Made by a program: the position numbers and the translations under genes
NCBI GenBank assembly: GCA_000434175.1
Contig: HF999800.1
Coordinates: 27,268-60,902 of the forward strand
Direction of reading: 5' to 3'
DNA from: Mycoplasma sp. CAG:611
GTDB lineage: Bacteria; Bacillota_I; Bacilli_A; RF39; UBA660
Length of the DNA: 33,635 nt
Shown here: positions 13,687 to 21,105 of the stretch, one piece after another
Layout of the letters: the number at the start of each line of letters is the position of its first letter
How positions within the stretch are numbered: position 1 is the stretch's first letter
The notes under the pieces: model-generated
Told to the model about the DNA's origin: nothing
Databases searched by the model: none
Seen by the model: the letters and a program-made list of their open reading frames with translations, nothing else

Positions 13687-14124
13687 TTATTTTGTTAATT
13701 CTATATTTATAATAGCATTTATATCTTTATATAAGTTTATACATACTTTGTGATATCCAAGTGATGTTAAAGGATTATCTAACATAATTTGATTTTTAGA
13801 TATATCATATTTTTCGTCTAATTTTTCTTTTATTTGTTTAATAGATACACTTCCAAATACTTTATCATTTTCCCCTGTTTTTACTCTAAACTTATATATT
13901 TCTTTTTCTAAATTTTCTTTTAATTTATTTGCTTTAATTCTATTTTCTTCATCTAGCTTTTTTTCGTTATTTAAACTTCTTTTTAATTCACTTAAACTTT
14001 TTTCATTTTTCATAACAGCATAACCATTTTTAATTAAAAAGTTTTTAGCATAACCATCTTTTACTTCTTTTATTTCGCCTTTTTTTCCTTGATTTTTTAA
14101 ATCTTTAATAAAAATAACTTCCAT
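13687..14124 (-). CDS. rplI: 50S ribosomal protein L9
   Basis: Large-subunit protein at the base of the L1 stalk that helps keep reading frame. The 145 residues show the N-terminal domain signature MEVIFIKDLKNQGKKGEIKEVKDGYAKNFLI split over about 1-31, including the Gly-Lys-rich rRNA-binding loop. A long charged helix follows at about 40-75, and the C-terminal domain holds VFGSVSIKQI. It lies 9 bases after the gdpP-like gene and just before dnaB. Confidence 0.96.
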   Translation of the reverse strand: MEVIFIKDLKNQGKKGEIKEVKDGYAKNFLIKNGYAVMKNEKSLSELKRSLNNEKKLDEENRIKANKLKENLEKEIYKFRVKTGENDKVFGSVSIKQIKEKLDEKYDISKNQIMLDNPLTSLGYHKVCINLYKDINAIINIELTK

Positions 14125-14133
14125 ATTTCCTCC

Positions 14134-15084
14134 CTATTTTAATATCTCAATTAATTCTTTTTTAACCTCTTTAATATTTTTCCCTTTTATATTACAAGCA
14201 GCTTCATATTCATTACCTCCACCGCCTAATTTAGTGAGTATTTCTCCTACATTAACTTTATTTAAATTACGACCACTTATACCTACTACATCTTTTTCTA
14301 AATATGCAATAACAAATGATGAAGAAATATTATTAAATAATAAAAGTGTATCTGCTATTTTAGCTAAATCTTCTCTTCTATAAAGTTCTTTTTCAACTCC
14401 ACATGCAATTGCAATATTATTTTTAATAATTACATTTGTTAACATTTTTTGTCTAGTAATAAATTTATTTAAATCTTGTTTAAGTAAATATTGTACTTCA
14501 ATTGTAGAAGCCCCTTTATTAAGTAAAAAATATGAGTTATAAAATGTTCTTTTTGTTGATTTTAATATAAAATTATTGGTATCTAAAACTATTCCTGATA
14601 ATATTACCGTTGCTTCTTTTGGAGTTAAATTTATTTTAAAACTTCTTAAAAGTTCAGTTATTATTTCACATGTACTTGAATAATTAGAATCATTAAATAA
14701 ATTATTTATATTTAATGTTTCCTCTGTTATATTATGATGATCTATTACTATTATTTGATTAAATTTATCTAAGACATCTTTACAAGATAATAATTTACCT
14801 TTATTAGTATCTACAACCACTAAAAGTGACTTATTAAAGTCTTTAACTTCTTTTTCAATATAATTTTTATTATTTAACTTATTAATAGCATTATTAACAC
14901 TTAATTCTATTTCATTATCATTTATAATAAAAGTATACTTTTTATTAAACTTTTCTACTATTTTAGATATTCCTACCATTGCACCATATGCATCTAAATC
15001 TATATAATTATGTCCTATTATATAAACATGATTACAAGATAATATTTCTTTTTTTAATGTTTTTTTTAGTTCTTTTATTTTCAT
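14134..15084 (-). CDS. DHH-DHHA1 phosphoesterase, stripped-down GdpP-like c-di-AMP phosphodiesterase
   Basis: GdpP hydrolyses c-di-AMP. This 316-residue protein corresponds only to the C-terminal half of GdpP: the two membrane helices, PAS and degenerate GGDEF domains are absent. DHH motifs are present: GHNYIDLDAYGA (His25, Asp29, Asp31), VVDTNKG (Asp92), VIDHH (115-117) and SGIVLDTNNF (Asp168). The DHHA1 substrate motif reads GGGGNE, with Asn291 where His is usual. Synteny with rplI and dnaB supports orthology to gdpP; a small soluble NrnA/PDE2-type enzyme that cleaves pApA is the alternative. I chose the ATG at 15082-15084 after GTGAGG rather than the GTG inside that ribosome-binding site. 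Confidence 0.83.
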   Translation of the reverse strand: MKIKELKKTLKKEILSCNHVYIIGHNYIDLDAYGAMVGISKIVEKFNKKYTFIINDNEIELSVNNAINKLNNKNYIEKEVKDFNKSLLVVVDTNKGKLLSCKDVLDKFNQIIVIDHHNITEETLNINNLFNDSNYSSTCEIITELLRSFKINLTPKEATVILSGIVLDTNNFILKSTKRTFYNSYFLLNKGASTIEVQYLLKQDLNKFITRQKMLTNVIIKNNIAIACGVEKELYRREDLAKIADTLLLFNNISSSFVIAYLEKDVVGISGRNLNKVNVGEILTKLGGGGNEYEAACNIKGKNIKEVKKELIEILK

Positions 15085-15142
15085 AATAAACCTCACTTGT
15101 TAATATTATACTACATTTATTTAAAGATGTCATTTTCTAAAT

Positions 15143-15173
15143 AAAAAAAGTTATTAACTTTTTTGTTAATAAC
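15143..15173 (-). terminator. Rho-independent terminator after rpsR
   Basis: Stem GTTATTAAC / GTTAATAAC (15165-15173 with 15150-15158), 6-base A loop and seven T on the minus strand. It ends the rpsF-ssb-rpsR operon. Confidence 0.85.
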
Positions 15174-15175
15174 AA

Positions 15176-15391
15176 TTATTTTGTATATGGTAATAATGCG
15201 ATAGCACGTGCTCTTTTAATTTGAGCTGCGATATATCTTTGATGTTTAGCGCAAGCTCCAGTAACACGTCTTGGTAGTATTTTACCTTTATCATTTATAT
15301 ATTTTTTTAGTATATCTACATCTTTATAATCAAAAGTTTTTCCAGTACATAAATAACATACTTTTTTCTTTTTTCTATAAAATTCTGCCAT
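15176..15391 (-). CDS. rpsR: 30S ribosomal protein S18
   Basis: Small-subunit platform protein that forms a heterodimer with S6. The 71 residues include CYLCTGK near the start, DVDILKKYIN, and the signature KILPRRVTGACAKHQRYIAAQIKRAR split across 37-62. It has the CxxC pair of zinc-capable S18 proteins. It is the last gene of the rpsF-ssb-rpsR operon, 14 bases after ssb, and is followed by a strong terminator. Confidence 0.97.
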   Translation of the reverse strand: MAEFYRKKKKVCYLCTGKTFDYKDVDILKKYINDKGKILPRRVTGACAKHQRYIAAQIKRARAIALLPYTK

Positions 15392-15405
15392 AATTATCCT
15401 CCTTT

Positions 15406-15885
15406 TTAGAATGGTAAGTCATTATCTTCAACTTTAATTTCTTCACCGAAATCTTTAAATGGATCATCTTTTAAATCACTTGTAGGAACATCCATTTCAG
15501 GTGAAAAACTATATGGATTTACATCATTATAACTATTAGATGATGCTGTTTGTCTTTTTTCAGCAGCAGCTTTTGTATCTAAAAATTGAATGTTATCCGC
15601 TACTACTTCAGTAATATATCTTTTTTGACCGTTTTGATCATCATAAGTTCTTGTTTGAATTTTTCCATCAATAGCTACTTGACTTCCTTGTTTTACATAA
15701 TTTTTAACATTTTCTGCTTGTTTTCTCCAAACAACAATGTTAATAAAATCAGCTTCTCTTTCTCCCGCAGCATTAGCGTAATTTCTATTTACTGCAATTG
15801 AAAAAGTCGCTACAGGAATATTCGTTCCAGTATATCTAAGTTCTGGATCTCTAACTAATCTTCCTATTAAAAATACCTTATTCAT
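15406..15885 (-). CDS. ssb: Single-stranded DNA-binding protein
   Basis: Protects single-stranded DNA and recruits repair and replication proteins. The 159 residues begin with an OB fold (1-108: MNKVFLIGRLVRDPELRYT, then FINIVVWRKQAENVKNYVKQ). A disordered Ser/Asn/Asp-rich linker follows, then the acidic C-terminal tip ending DNDLPF that docks partner proteins. It lies between rpsF and rpsR, the standard Firmicutes order, with GAGGTAA before the ATG. Confidence 0.97.
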   Translation of the reverse strand: MNKVFLIGRLVRDPELRYTGTNIPVATFSIAVNRNYANAAGEREADFINIVVWRKQAENVKNYVKQGSQVAIDGKIQTRTYDDQNGQKRYITEVVADNIQFLDTKAAAEKRQTASSNSYNDVNPYSFSPEMDVPTSDLKDDPFKDFGEEIKVEDNDLPF

Positions 15886-15898
15886 AAATTACCTCTTA

Positions 15899-16186
15899 TT
15901 AATTTTCTTGTTTAATTATTAAATGACAAATAACATTTTCATTAACATTTGCAATACGATTAAATTCTGCAACTGTTTCTTTGTTTGCTTCTACTACTAA
16001 TAGAAAATAATAACCTTTTTTATAACCTTCTATTTCGTAAGCAAGTTCTTTTTGACCCATTTCTTTTGATGAAAGTATTTTACCTTTTGATTTAGTAACT
16101 ACATTTTGCATATCTTCATAAACTTTCTTTATTGAAGCTTCATCAAGTGTAGGTCTAACAATAAACATTAATTCATAATTATTCAT
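15899..16186 (-). CDS. rpsF: 30S ribosomal protein S6
   Basis: Binds S18 and the central domain of 16S rRNA. The 95 residues start MNNYELMFIVRPTLDE, the family signature, and end with HLIIKQEN. The ATG at 16184-16186 is preceded by AAAAGGAGGTG. A longer in-frame reading to 16291 would run through the promoter and leader and lacks family similarity. First gene of the operon; translation is probably controlled by the leader hairpin that covers its ribosome-binding site. Confidence 0.96.
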   Translation of the reverse strand: MNNYELMFIVRPTLDEASIKKVYEDMQNVVTKSKGKILSSKEMGQKELAYEIEGYKKGYYFLLVVEANKETVAEFNRIANVNENVICHLIIKQEN

Positions 16187-16197
16187 GTTTCTTACAC

Positions 16198-16238
16198 CTC
16201 CTTTTGGACTATGTCTTCTTTTTTTAAGAAGAAAGGAG
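16198..16238 (-). promoter_or_regulatory. rpsF leader structure that masks the ribosome-binding site, candidate S6:S18 element
   Basis: On the minus strand CTCCTTT (16232-16238) pairs perfectly with AAAGGAG (16198-16204), part of the rpsF Shine-Dalgarno sequence. Inside it CTTCTT (16226-16231) pairs with AAGAAG (16215-16220). Only a 10-base bulge, ACATAGTCCA, on the 3' side separates the two helices. Known S6:S18 autoregulatory leaders are bulged hairpins in this position; I have not matched the exact CCG consensus, although a CCG lies just upstream in the leader. Confidence 0.6.
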
Positions 16239-16261
16239 CAATTAATACTCACTCGGCTTGT

Positions 16262-16291
16262 ATTATACCAAATAATTATATGATTTTTCAA
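16262..16291 (-). promoter_or_regulatory. Promoter of the rpsF-ssb-rpsR operon
   Basis: TTGAAA (16286-16291), 18 bp spacer and a perfect TATAAT (16262-16267). The predicted transcript starts near ACAAGCCGAG, giving a leader of about 70 bases that contains the masking hairpin. Confidence 0.75.
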
Positions 16292-16316
16292 GTACTTTAT
16301 GAAAAAAATACCAATT

Positions 16317-17195
16317 TTACTTGATATTTCTTAATCTTTCTATCCTATTAGCTATACTTGGATGTGTACTAAATATTGAATCTTTTTCTTTTTTCTTTTT
16401 AAATGGATCACTTATATATAATGATGAGCATGTTTCATTTGCTGTTTTTAATACATTTGTATCATCACTTATTTTTTGAAGTGCCTTTATTAATCCTTCA
16501 TTATTTCTTGTTAATGATACTGCCGTTGCATCTGCTAAATACTCCCTATTTCTTGAAATCATTAAATTTAAAAGATTAGCAAATATTGGCGATAATATTA
16601 TAAAAATTAACCCTACAAGCATAAGCACTGGATTACTATCATCATCATCATTATTATTTCTATAAAAACCATGTCTAAAAAAATCTGCTAGAATACTTAC
16701 TAAACCTACCATTACAATAGCAACTGTAGATAATAATATATCATAGTTTTTAATATGTGAAAGTTCGTGTGCTAAAACACCTTCAATTTCATTCTTATCT
16801 AATTTTTCTATCAACGCAGTTGTTACACAAATAACACTATTTTTAGGGTTTCTTCCTGTAGCAAATGCATTTAAAGCATTACTTTCAATAACATACAACT
16901 TTGGAAGTGGTAAATTTGCTGCGATACAAAGTCCTTCGAGTATTTCATTAAGCTGTAAAAATTCAGTTTTTGTTGCCACTCTTGCCCCATTTAATGATAA
17001 AACCATTTTATCACATGTAAAATATGATATTAAAGAAGAAATAAGTGCTAAAATAAATGCTATTGCTATTGCTATATAAGAATCTTCAAATAACCACAAT
17101 GAAATAAAATAAATAAGTGCTGCGATAAAACAAGCAAATAATACTATTATAAAAAATGTCTTTACTTTATTTTTAGATATGCTTTCAAACATCAT
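16317..17195 (-). CDS. htpX: HtpX-family membrane zinc metalloprotease (M48)
   Basis: Membrane quality-control protease that degrades misfolded membrane proteins. The 292 residues have two N-terminal helices (about 14-32 and 40-58), the zinc motif HELSH (His143, Glu144, His147), and two further hydrophobic stretches at about 155-172 and 190-212. The third-ligand region SRNREYLADATAV and the C-terminal FSTHPSIANRIERL are typical of HtpX. The ATG overlaps the lemA stop (ATGA). lemA-htpX pairs are common in bacteria and suggest a joint envelope-stress function. Confidence 0.95.
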   Translation of the reverse strand: MMFESISKNKVKTFFIIVLFACFIAALIYFISLWLFEDSYIAIAIAFILALISSLISYFTCDKMVLSLNGARVATKTEFLQLNEILEGLCIAANLPLPKLYVIESNALNAFATGRNPKNSVICVTTALIEKLDKNEIEGVLAHELSHIKNYDILLSTVAIVMVGLVSILADFFRHGFYRNNNDDDDSNPVLMLVGLIFIILSPIFANLLNLMISRNREYLADATAVSLTRNNEGLIKALQKISDDTNVLKTANETCSSLYISDPFKKKKEKDSIFSTHPSIANRIERLRNIK

Positions 17196-17731
17196 AAGCT
17201 TATTTTCCCTAGCTCTTTATCTTTTTCTTCTATTTTAAAATATTCTTTTTTATCATATTTTAACAATTTAGCAAACATATTTGTTGGAAACATCATAATA
17301 GCAGTGTTATATTTTTGCACGCAATCATTATAAAATTGTCTTGCAAATGCTATTTTATCTTCTGTACCTACAAGTTCAACCTGTAAATTTTGAAATAATT
17401 TATTTGCTTTTAAATCAGGATAATTTTCTGCAACAGCAAATAAAGACTTAACACTACTACTTATTTTATCTTCTTCTTTTGCTAAAGAAGACATATTTTG
17501 TACTTTGTTTCTTTCATTTACCACTTTAATTAAAGTTTCACTTTCATGTTTAGCATATCCTTTTGTTACTTCAACTAAATTTGGTATTAAATCTATTCTT
17601 CTTTTTAATTGATTATCTATATTACTCCATGCATTATTACATCTATTACTTAATTTTACTAAATAATTATAGATTAAAAAAAGAATTAAAAGTAATACAA
17701 CAACGATAATTATAACTATTTTAAACTCCAT
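17192..17731 (-). CDS. lemA: LemA family protein
   Basis: LemA proteins carry one N-terminal helix with the C-terminal helical bundle facing the cytoplasm or the outside, depending on species; their exact role is not settled. The 179 residues show a membrane helix (about 4-25), the signature NNAWSNIDNQLKRRIDLIPN (33-52), and ENYPDLKANKLFQNLQVELVG split over 102-122. The pattern FYNDCVQKYNTAIMMFPTN is also conserved. It is translationally coupled to htpX. Confidence 0.94.
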   Translation of the reverse strand: MEFKIVIIIVVVLLLILFLIYNYLVKLSNRCNNAWSNIDNQLKRRIDLIPNLVEVTKGYAKHESETLIKVVNERNKVQNMSSLAKEEDKISSSVKSLFAVAENYPDLKANKLFQNLQVELVGTEDKIAFARQFYNDCVQKYNTAIMMFPTNMFAKLLKYDKKEYFKIEEKDKELGKISL

Positions 17732-17749
17732 AAACCACCCTCCTAAATA

Positions 17750-18133
17750 TTAAAAATTATTTATATATTTTAATATTGATAATGTTACAACAACTACTAT
17801 TGCTATTAAAGCAAGTACTGCTGCGATTATTAATGTATTAGAAAATGCTCCCTTATCAAGTGAAGATGTTCCACCATAATAGTATTCTACTTGATTCCCA
17901 GGTTCATCTTTATTATCAACAAGCGTCTTAGGCATATTATCCATTGTAAGTACTCTTGTCATACCTTTACTTTGTTCCTGTTGTTGACCTACATTTTCAT
18001 TTGTAAAAAAATAAGAATTATCAACAGGATTATTTTCTACAACCGGTTTCACATCTCTAGTAATATTTTCTTTTAATTCATTTAATACATCTTCATAAGT
18101 ATCTAATACTTGTTGTTCACCATCTTTAAACAT
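17750..18133 (-). CDS. Unknown protein with C-terminal membrane anchor, 127 residues
   Basis: Not recognised. An acidic, Asn/Gln-rich, probably disordered cytoplasmic region (1-95) ends in a single strongly hydrophobic helix (about 101-120, LIIAAVLALIAIVVVVTLSI) and a short tail, so it is a tail-anchored membrane protein. Its start overlaps the end of the 211-residue gene by 8 bases, and lemA follows 18 bases later. It is therefore in one operon with the sigma factor, the kinase-like protein, lemA and htpX. It may tether a partner to the membrane. Confidence 0.7.
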   Translation of the reverse strand: MFKDGEQQVLDTYEDVLNELKENITRDVKPVVENNPVDNSYFFTNENVGQQQEQSKGMTRVLTMDNMPKTLVDNKDEPGNQVEYYYGGTSSLDKGAFSNTLIIAAVLALIAIVVVVTLSILKYINNF

Positions 18134-18761
18134 TTTTTACACCCTCTTTTATTCTTTTATTTGTATCTTTCATTAATATTTTATATATTTTTTCATATTG
18201 TTCATCTGTTAAATTATATTCACTAAATGCTTTTTCGACATCTTTTTTAATTTTACCAGTAAAATTTTCATCATAATAAGTACTAAAAGATAAATCATAA
18301 TTCATATTTCTAAAAACTTTAATAAAATAATCTCTTAACCACTCTGGTACTTTTTCCATATACATATCAAAATTTTCTAAAACCTCAATATCACTTGGTA
18401 TACTTGTTCCATTTGGATTATAATACCAACCTAAAATCATAAGAGCAAATGATACTGTTTTGTGTTCTTTACTAGATTTTCTTTCTGCCATTAAACTAAT
18501 TCCTGTATTAAAATTAGCAATTGTTTTATCTAAATAACTATCTGTTCCAAATAAATCATTAGAAAGAATTATTTCTCCTGTATCGATATTTATTTTAATA
18601 TCATCAATATTTATTTTTATTAAATTTCTTTCTTCCTTTTCAATTGTTTCAACAACCTTTTTCATTAAACGACAAAAAGTCTTTGCTTTAACATCATCAC
18701 TTAGACTATCTCTATTATTAATATAATCCCTTAAAGACAAAACATTATTCATACTTTTCAC
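18126..18761 (-). CDS. Unknown 211-residue protein, possible degenerate kinase C-lobe
   Basis: Not confidently recognised. The order of elements recalls the C-lobe of a Ser/Thr kinase. LSLRDYINNRDSLSDD is followed by a long helix FCRLMKKVVETIEK, then NLIKINIDDIKINIDTG (where the catalytic loop would be) and GISLMAERKSS (where the APE motif would be). Next come TVSFALMILGWYYNPNGTSI and VPEWLRDYFIKVFR. An N-lobe, the HRD Asp and DFG are missing, so it would be a pseudokinase. This is a pattern reading, not a proven homology. It lies 29 bases after the sigma-factor gene and overlaps the tail-anchored gene. Confidence 0.65.
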   Translation of the reverse strand: MKSMNNVLSLRDYINNRDSLSDDVKAKTFCRLMKKVVETIEKEERNLIKINIDDIKINIDTGEIILSNDLFGTDSYLDKTIANFNTGISLMAERKSSKEHKTVSFALMILGWYYNPNGTSIPSDIEVLENFDMYMEKVPEWLRDYFIKVFRNMNYDLSFSTYYDENFTGKIKKDVEKAFSEYNLTDEQYEKIYKILMKDTNKRIKEGVKNV

Positions 18762-18790
18762 CTGCTTAGTACCCTATCATAAAGATTATA

Positions 18791-19366
18791 TCACATAACT
18801 TCATTATTCAAAACATATTTTTTAAAATTTCTTCTTGTTTTTACTAAAATATTATCAACTTTCTTTTTAGACATATCTAAAATATCCCCAATTACTTGAT
18901 AACTATAACCATTTAATTTTAATTCAAAGACAATTGCTTCTTCAAATTCAAGGTCATTAATAAAATTTCTTATAAAACTAATATATTCTTTTTCTTCTAA
19001 TTCATCATAAGGCGTTTTACAATATGCAATATATTTTGTTGGCAAAGAATCAATATTAACATAATCAATTAATGGTTTATTATTTTTACAATTCATTTGC
19101 TTTAAATATGCTAATACACTTTTTTCTATGCAACGATATAAATAAGTTGAAAAAAGAACACTTTTTGTTTCATCATAAGTTTCAATAGCTTTACAAAAAC
19201 CTAATCTACATTCTTGTAACATATCATCCATTTCATATTTATATTTGTATTTATTGGAAAATTTAATCATTAATGGTTTGTATTTGTTAAAAAGCATATC
19301 AAATGCTTCTTCATTATCTTCCCTTATTAAATATATTAATTCATTATCATTTTCTTTATAATCCAC
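18791..19366 (-). CDS. sigH: Sigma-70 family RNA polymerase sigma factor, SigH-like
   Basis: A 191-residue sigma factor with region 2 (about 12-85: AFDMLFNKYKPLMIKFSNKY, then MDDMLQECRLGFCKAIETYD and FSTYLYRCIEKSVLAYLK). It also has region 4 (about 130-185: FEEAIVFELKLNGYSYQVIGDILDMSKKKVDNILVKTRR split over that span). Regions 1 and 3 are absent, as in SigH/Spo0H. The gene order cysS, mrnC, rlmB, sigH is that of B. subtilis, which supports SigH. In Bacillus SigH drives early sporulation and competence; its role here is unknown. It ends in TGA. Confidence 0.85.
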   Translation of the reverse strand: MDYKENDNELIYLIREDNEEAFDMLFNKYKPLMIKFSNKYKYKYEMDDMLQECRLGFCKAIETYDETKSVLFSTYLYRCIEKSVLAYLKQMNCKNNKPLIDYVNIDSLPTKYIAYCKTPYDELEEKEYISFIRNFINDLEFEEAIVFELKLNGYSYQVIGDILDMSKKKVDNILVKTRRNFKKYVLNNEVM

Positions 19367-19376
19367 AAAAACCTCC

Positions 19377-20072
19377 TTAGTTACTTCTTTGCCTTACAAC
19401 CTCATATATAAATATTCCTGCTGCTACTGAAGCATTAAGACTATTTATTTTTCCTATCATTGGAATTGACACGATAAAATCCGCCGATTTTTTTACAAGC
19501 TCACTTACCCCTTTACCTTCATTTCCTATAATTATACATGTTGATGTTTTGTAATCTTCATTAGTATAATTTGTTCCATCCATGGATGAAGCATAAATCC
19601 AATACCCTTTTTCTTTTAAATAATTAATTGTTTGAACTAAATTCGTAACCATACATATTTTAACATTAACTGCTGCGCCACTACTAGTTTTCATAACCGT
19701 AGAATTAACACTTACACTTCTATCTTTTGGAATAATTATACCATCAACTCCTGCTGCTTCACATGTCCTTATAATCGCACCAAAATTATGTGTATCTTCC
19801 AAATGATCGAGCATAACGATAAAACCATTTTCATTTATTATTTCATCTATATCAGCATATTCATATTCTAAAGCTTCGATAACAATACCTTGATGATTTC
19901 CTTCACATAAATCATCAAGTTCATATTTTGTTAAAAATATAGGTTTTATTTTTAATTTTTCTATAAGATCAGTAATTACTCTATCTTTAAAATTTCTTTC
20001 TAAATATACTCTTTTTATATTTTTTTCTTGTTTTAATATTTCTTCACAACTATTTTTTCCATATACTAACAT
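19377..20072 (-). CDS. rlmB: 23S rRNA (guanosine-2251-2'-O)-methyltransferase RlmB
   Basis: SpoU/TrmH-type SPOUT enzyme that methylates G2251 in the peptidyl-transferase loop. The 231 residues have the substrate-binding N-domain (MLVYGKNSCEEIL to about 70), then VMLDHLEDTHNFGAIIRTCE (motif 1), IIIGNEGKGVSELV (motif 2) and IPMIGKINSLNASVAAGI (motif 3). The family includes TrmH-like enzymes with other targets; synteny with cysS and mrnC favours RlmB (YacO). Its start overlaps the end of mrnC by 7 bases. Confidence 0.93.
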   Translation of the reverse strand: MLVYGKNSCEEILKQEKNIKRVYLERNFKDRVITDLIEKLKIKPIFLTKYELDDLCEGNHQGIVIEALEYEYADIDEIINENGFIVMLDHLEDTHNFGAIIRTCEAAGVDGIIIPKDRSVSVNSTVMKTSSGAAVNVKICMVTNLVQTINYLKEKGYWIYASSMDGTNYTNEDYKTSTCIIIGNEGKGVSELVKKSADFIVSIPMIGKINSLNASVAAGIFIYEVVRQRSN

Positions 20073-20449
20073 AATATTACCTCTTTTATTTTCTCTATAT
20101 AATCAAATATTTCTTTTATTCTATCATATTTATTATTCATATATAAATAACCAAAAACACTTTCTAACGCTGTTGCATGTTTATATGTTAAAATATCACA
20201 GTTTTTAGGTTTAGAATGCGTTTTTGTATTTCTTGCTCTTTTTATTATTTCTATTTCATAAGTAGTAAAAAAATCATTATTAAGAAGTTCTTTTAAAAAT
20301 AAAGCTTGATTTTTAGCACTTACGTAATTTAAAGCTTCTTTTTGTAAATCATTAACTTTTATAAAACCTTTATCAATTAAATATTTTCTAACTAAAACCT
20401 CATATATTGCATCTCCAATGTATGCTAAAACTAAAGAATTATATTCCAT
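20066..20449 (-). CDS. mrnC: Mini-ribonuclease III
   Basis: Trims the ends of 23S rRNA precursor; it is an RNase III catalytic domain without the double-stranded-RNA-binding domain. The 127 residues contain LVLAYIGDAIYEVLVRKYL, whose Asp13 is the catalytic acidic residue, ARNTKTHSKPKN, and HATALESVFGYLYMN with the second Glu. Length and motifs are typical of MrnC/YazC. It sits between the YugP-like gene and rlmB, downstream of cysS. Confidence 0.94.
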   Translation of the reverse strand: MEYNSLVLAYIGDAIYEVLVRKYLIDKGFIKVNDLQKEALNYVSAKNQALFLKELLNNDFFTTYEIEIIKRARNTKTHSKPKNCDILTYKHATALESVFGYLYMNNKYDRIKEIFDYIEKIKEVILC

Positions 20450-20451
20450 GA

Positions 20452-21093
20452 CTAACTTATTTCCTTTTTAAGATTTATTATACTGTAAACAATTCCTGAA
20501 AGTTTATTTAATCTATAAACATTTAAGATTACTCTTATATTTTCTAGTTCTTTTTTATTTGCTAATTTTTCCTCTTTAATTAATTCATAAGTTGAAGAAG
20601 CATTTTTTACTTCAAATATTAAACTTATAACTTCAATTATAAAAATAAGTAATAAAACTGTTACTCCAATATAAAATAGTTGTTTCCAAATTAAAGTACC
20701 AATAATTGTAGAAAGTATACCAAAAATAGAACCAAAGTAAATAATTTTATCAAAAATATTGTAAAGTTTAGGTATAGTTTTATCTTTTTCTAACACATAT
20801 CCACTTATAAATGCAGCCTTTACTGCATAAAATATACTTTCACCATTAAAAGTTTTGCTATCAAGTCTTACAACATTATGTTCAACATCATATTCATTCG
20901 TAACTGTACTTTTCTTTTCTACAATATATATATTATCTATATCATTTTTATCCAATATATATTTAACAATATCAAAACCACTTAACCTCTTTGTTAAATA
21001 AGTATTTCTAAAACTTTTAGAAATTTTTTCTATATATAAGTATGTTGCAATTGATACCGTACTTATTACTGCTAATATTATATAATAAATCAT
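20452..21093 (-). CDS. YugP-like membrane protein with lost zinc-protease active site
   Basis: The 213 residues follow the plan of YugP-type zinc metallopeptidases (Zn_peptidase_2): an N-terminal helix, a basic FRNTYLTKRLSGFDIVKYIL segment, NEYDVEHNVVRLDSKTFNG (compare DHYDPRTKTVRLS), and then several hydrophobic segments (about 118-157). The AAHEVGH motif expected next reads AAFISGY, so His, Glu and His are Phe95, Ile96 and Tyr99. The protein should not cut peptides and may have become a regulator or scaffold. It has replaced the gene order normally seen between cysS and mrnC. Homology is inferred from motif alignment by eye. Confidence 0.7.
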   Translation of the reverse strand: MIYYIILAVISTVSIATYLYIEKISKSFRNTYLTKRLSGFDIVKYILDKNDIDNIYIVEKKSTVTNEYDVEHNVVRLDSKTFNGESIFYAVKAAFISGYVLEKDKTIPKLYNIFDKIIYFGSIFGILSTIIGTLIWKQLFYIGVTVLLLIFIIEVISLIFEVKNASSTYELIKEEKLANKKELENIRVILNVYRLNKLSGIVYSIINLKKEIS

Positions 21094-21105
21094 AAACTTT
21101 CCTTT

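Noticed and set aside
16187..16291. 35-residue N-terminal extension of S6
   Set aside because: The extension covers the promoter and leader hairpin and has no similarity to S6; MNNYELMFIVRP is the family start.
18791..19366. Use of UGA as a tryptophan codon (Mollicutes code)
   Set aside because: Several genes end in TGA at natural ends (sigH, lemA, the M23 peptidase), two of them in ATGA overlaps with the next gene, and Trp is TGG throughout.
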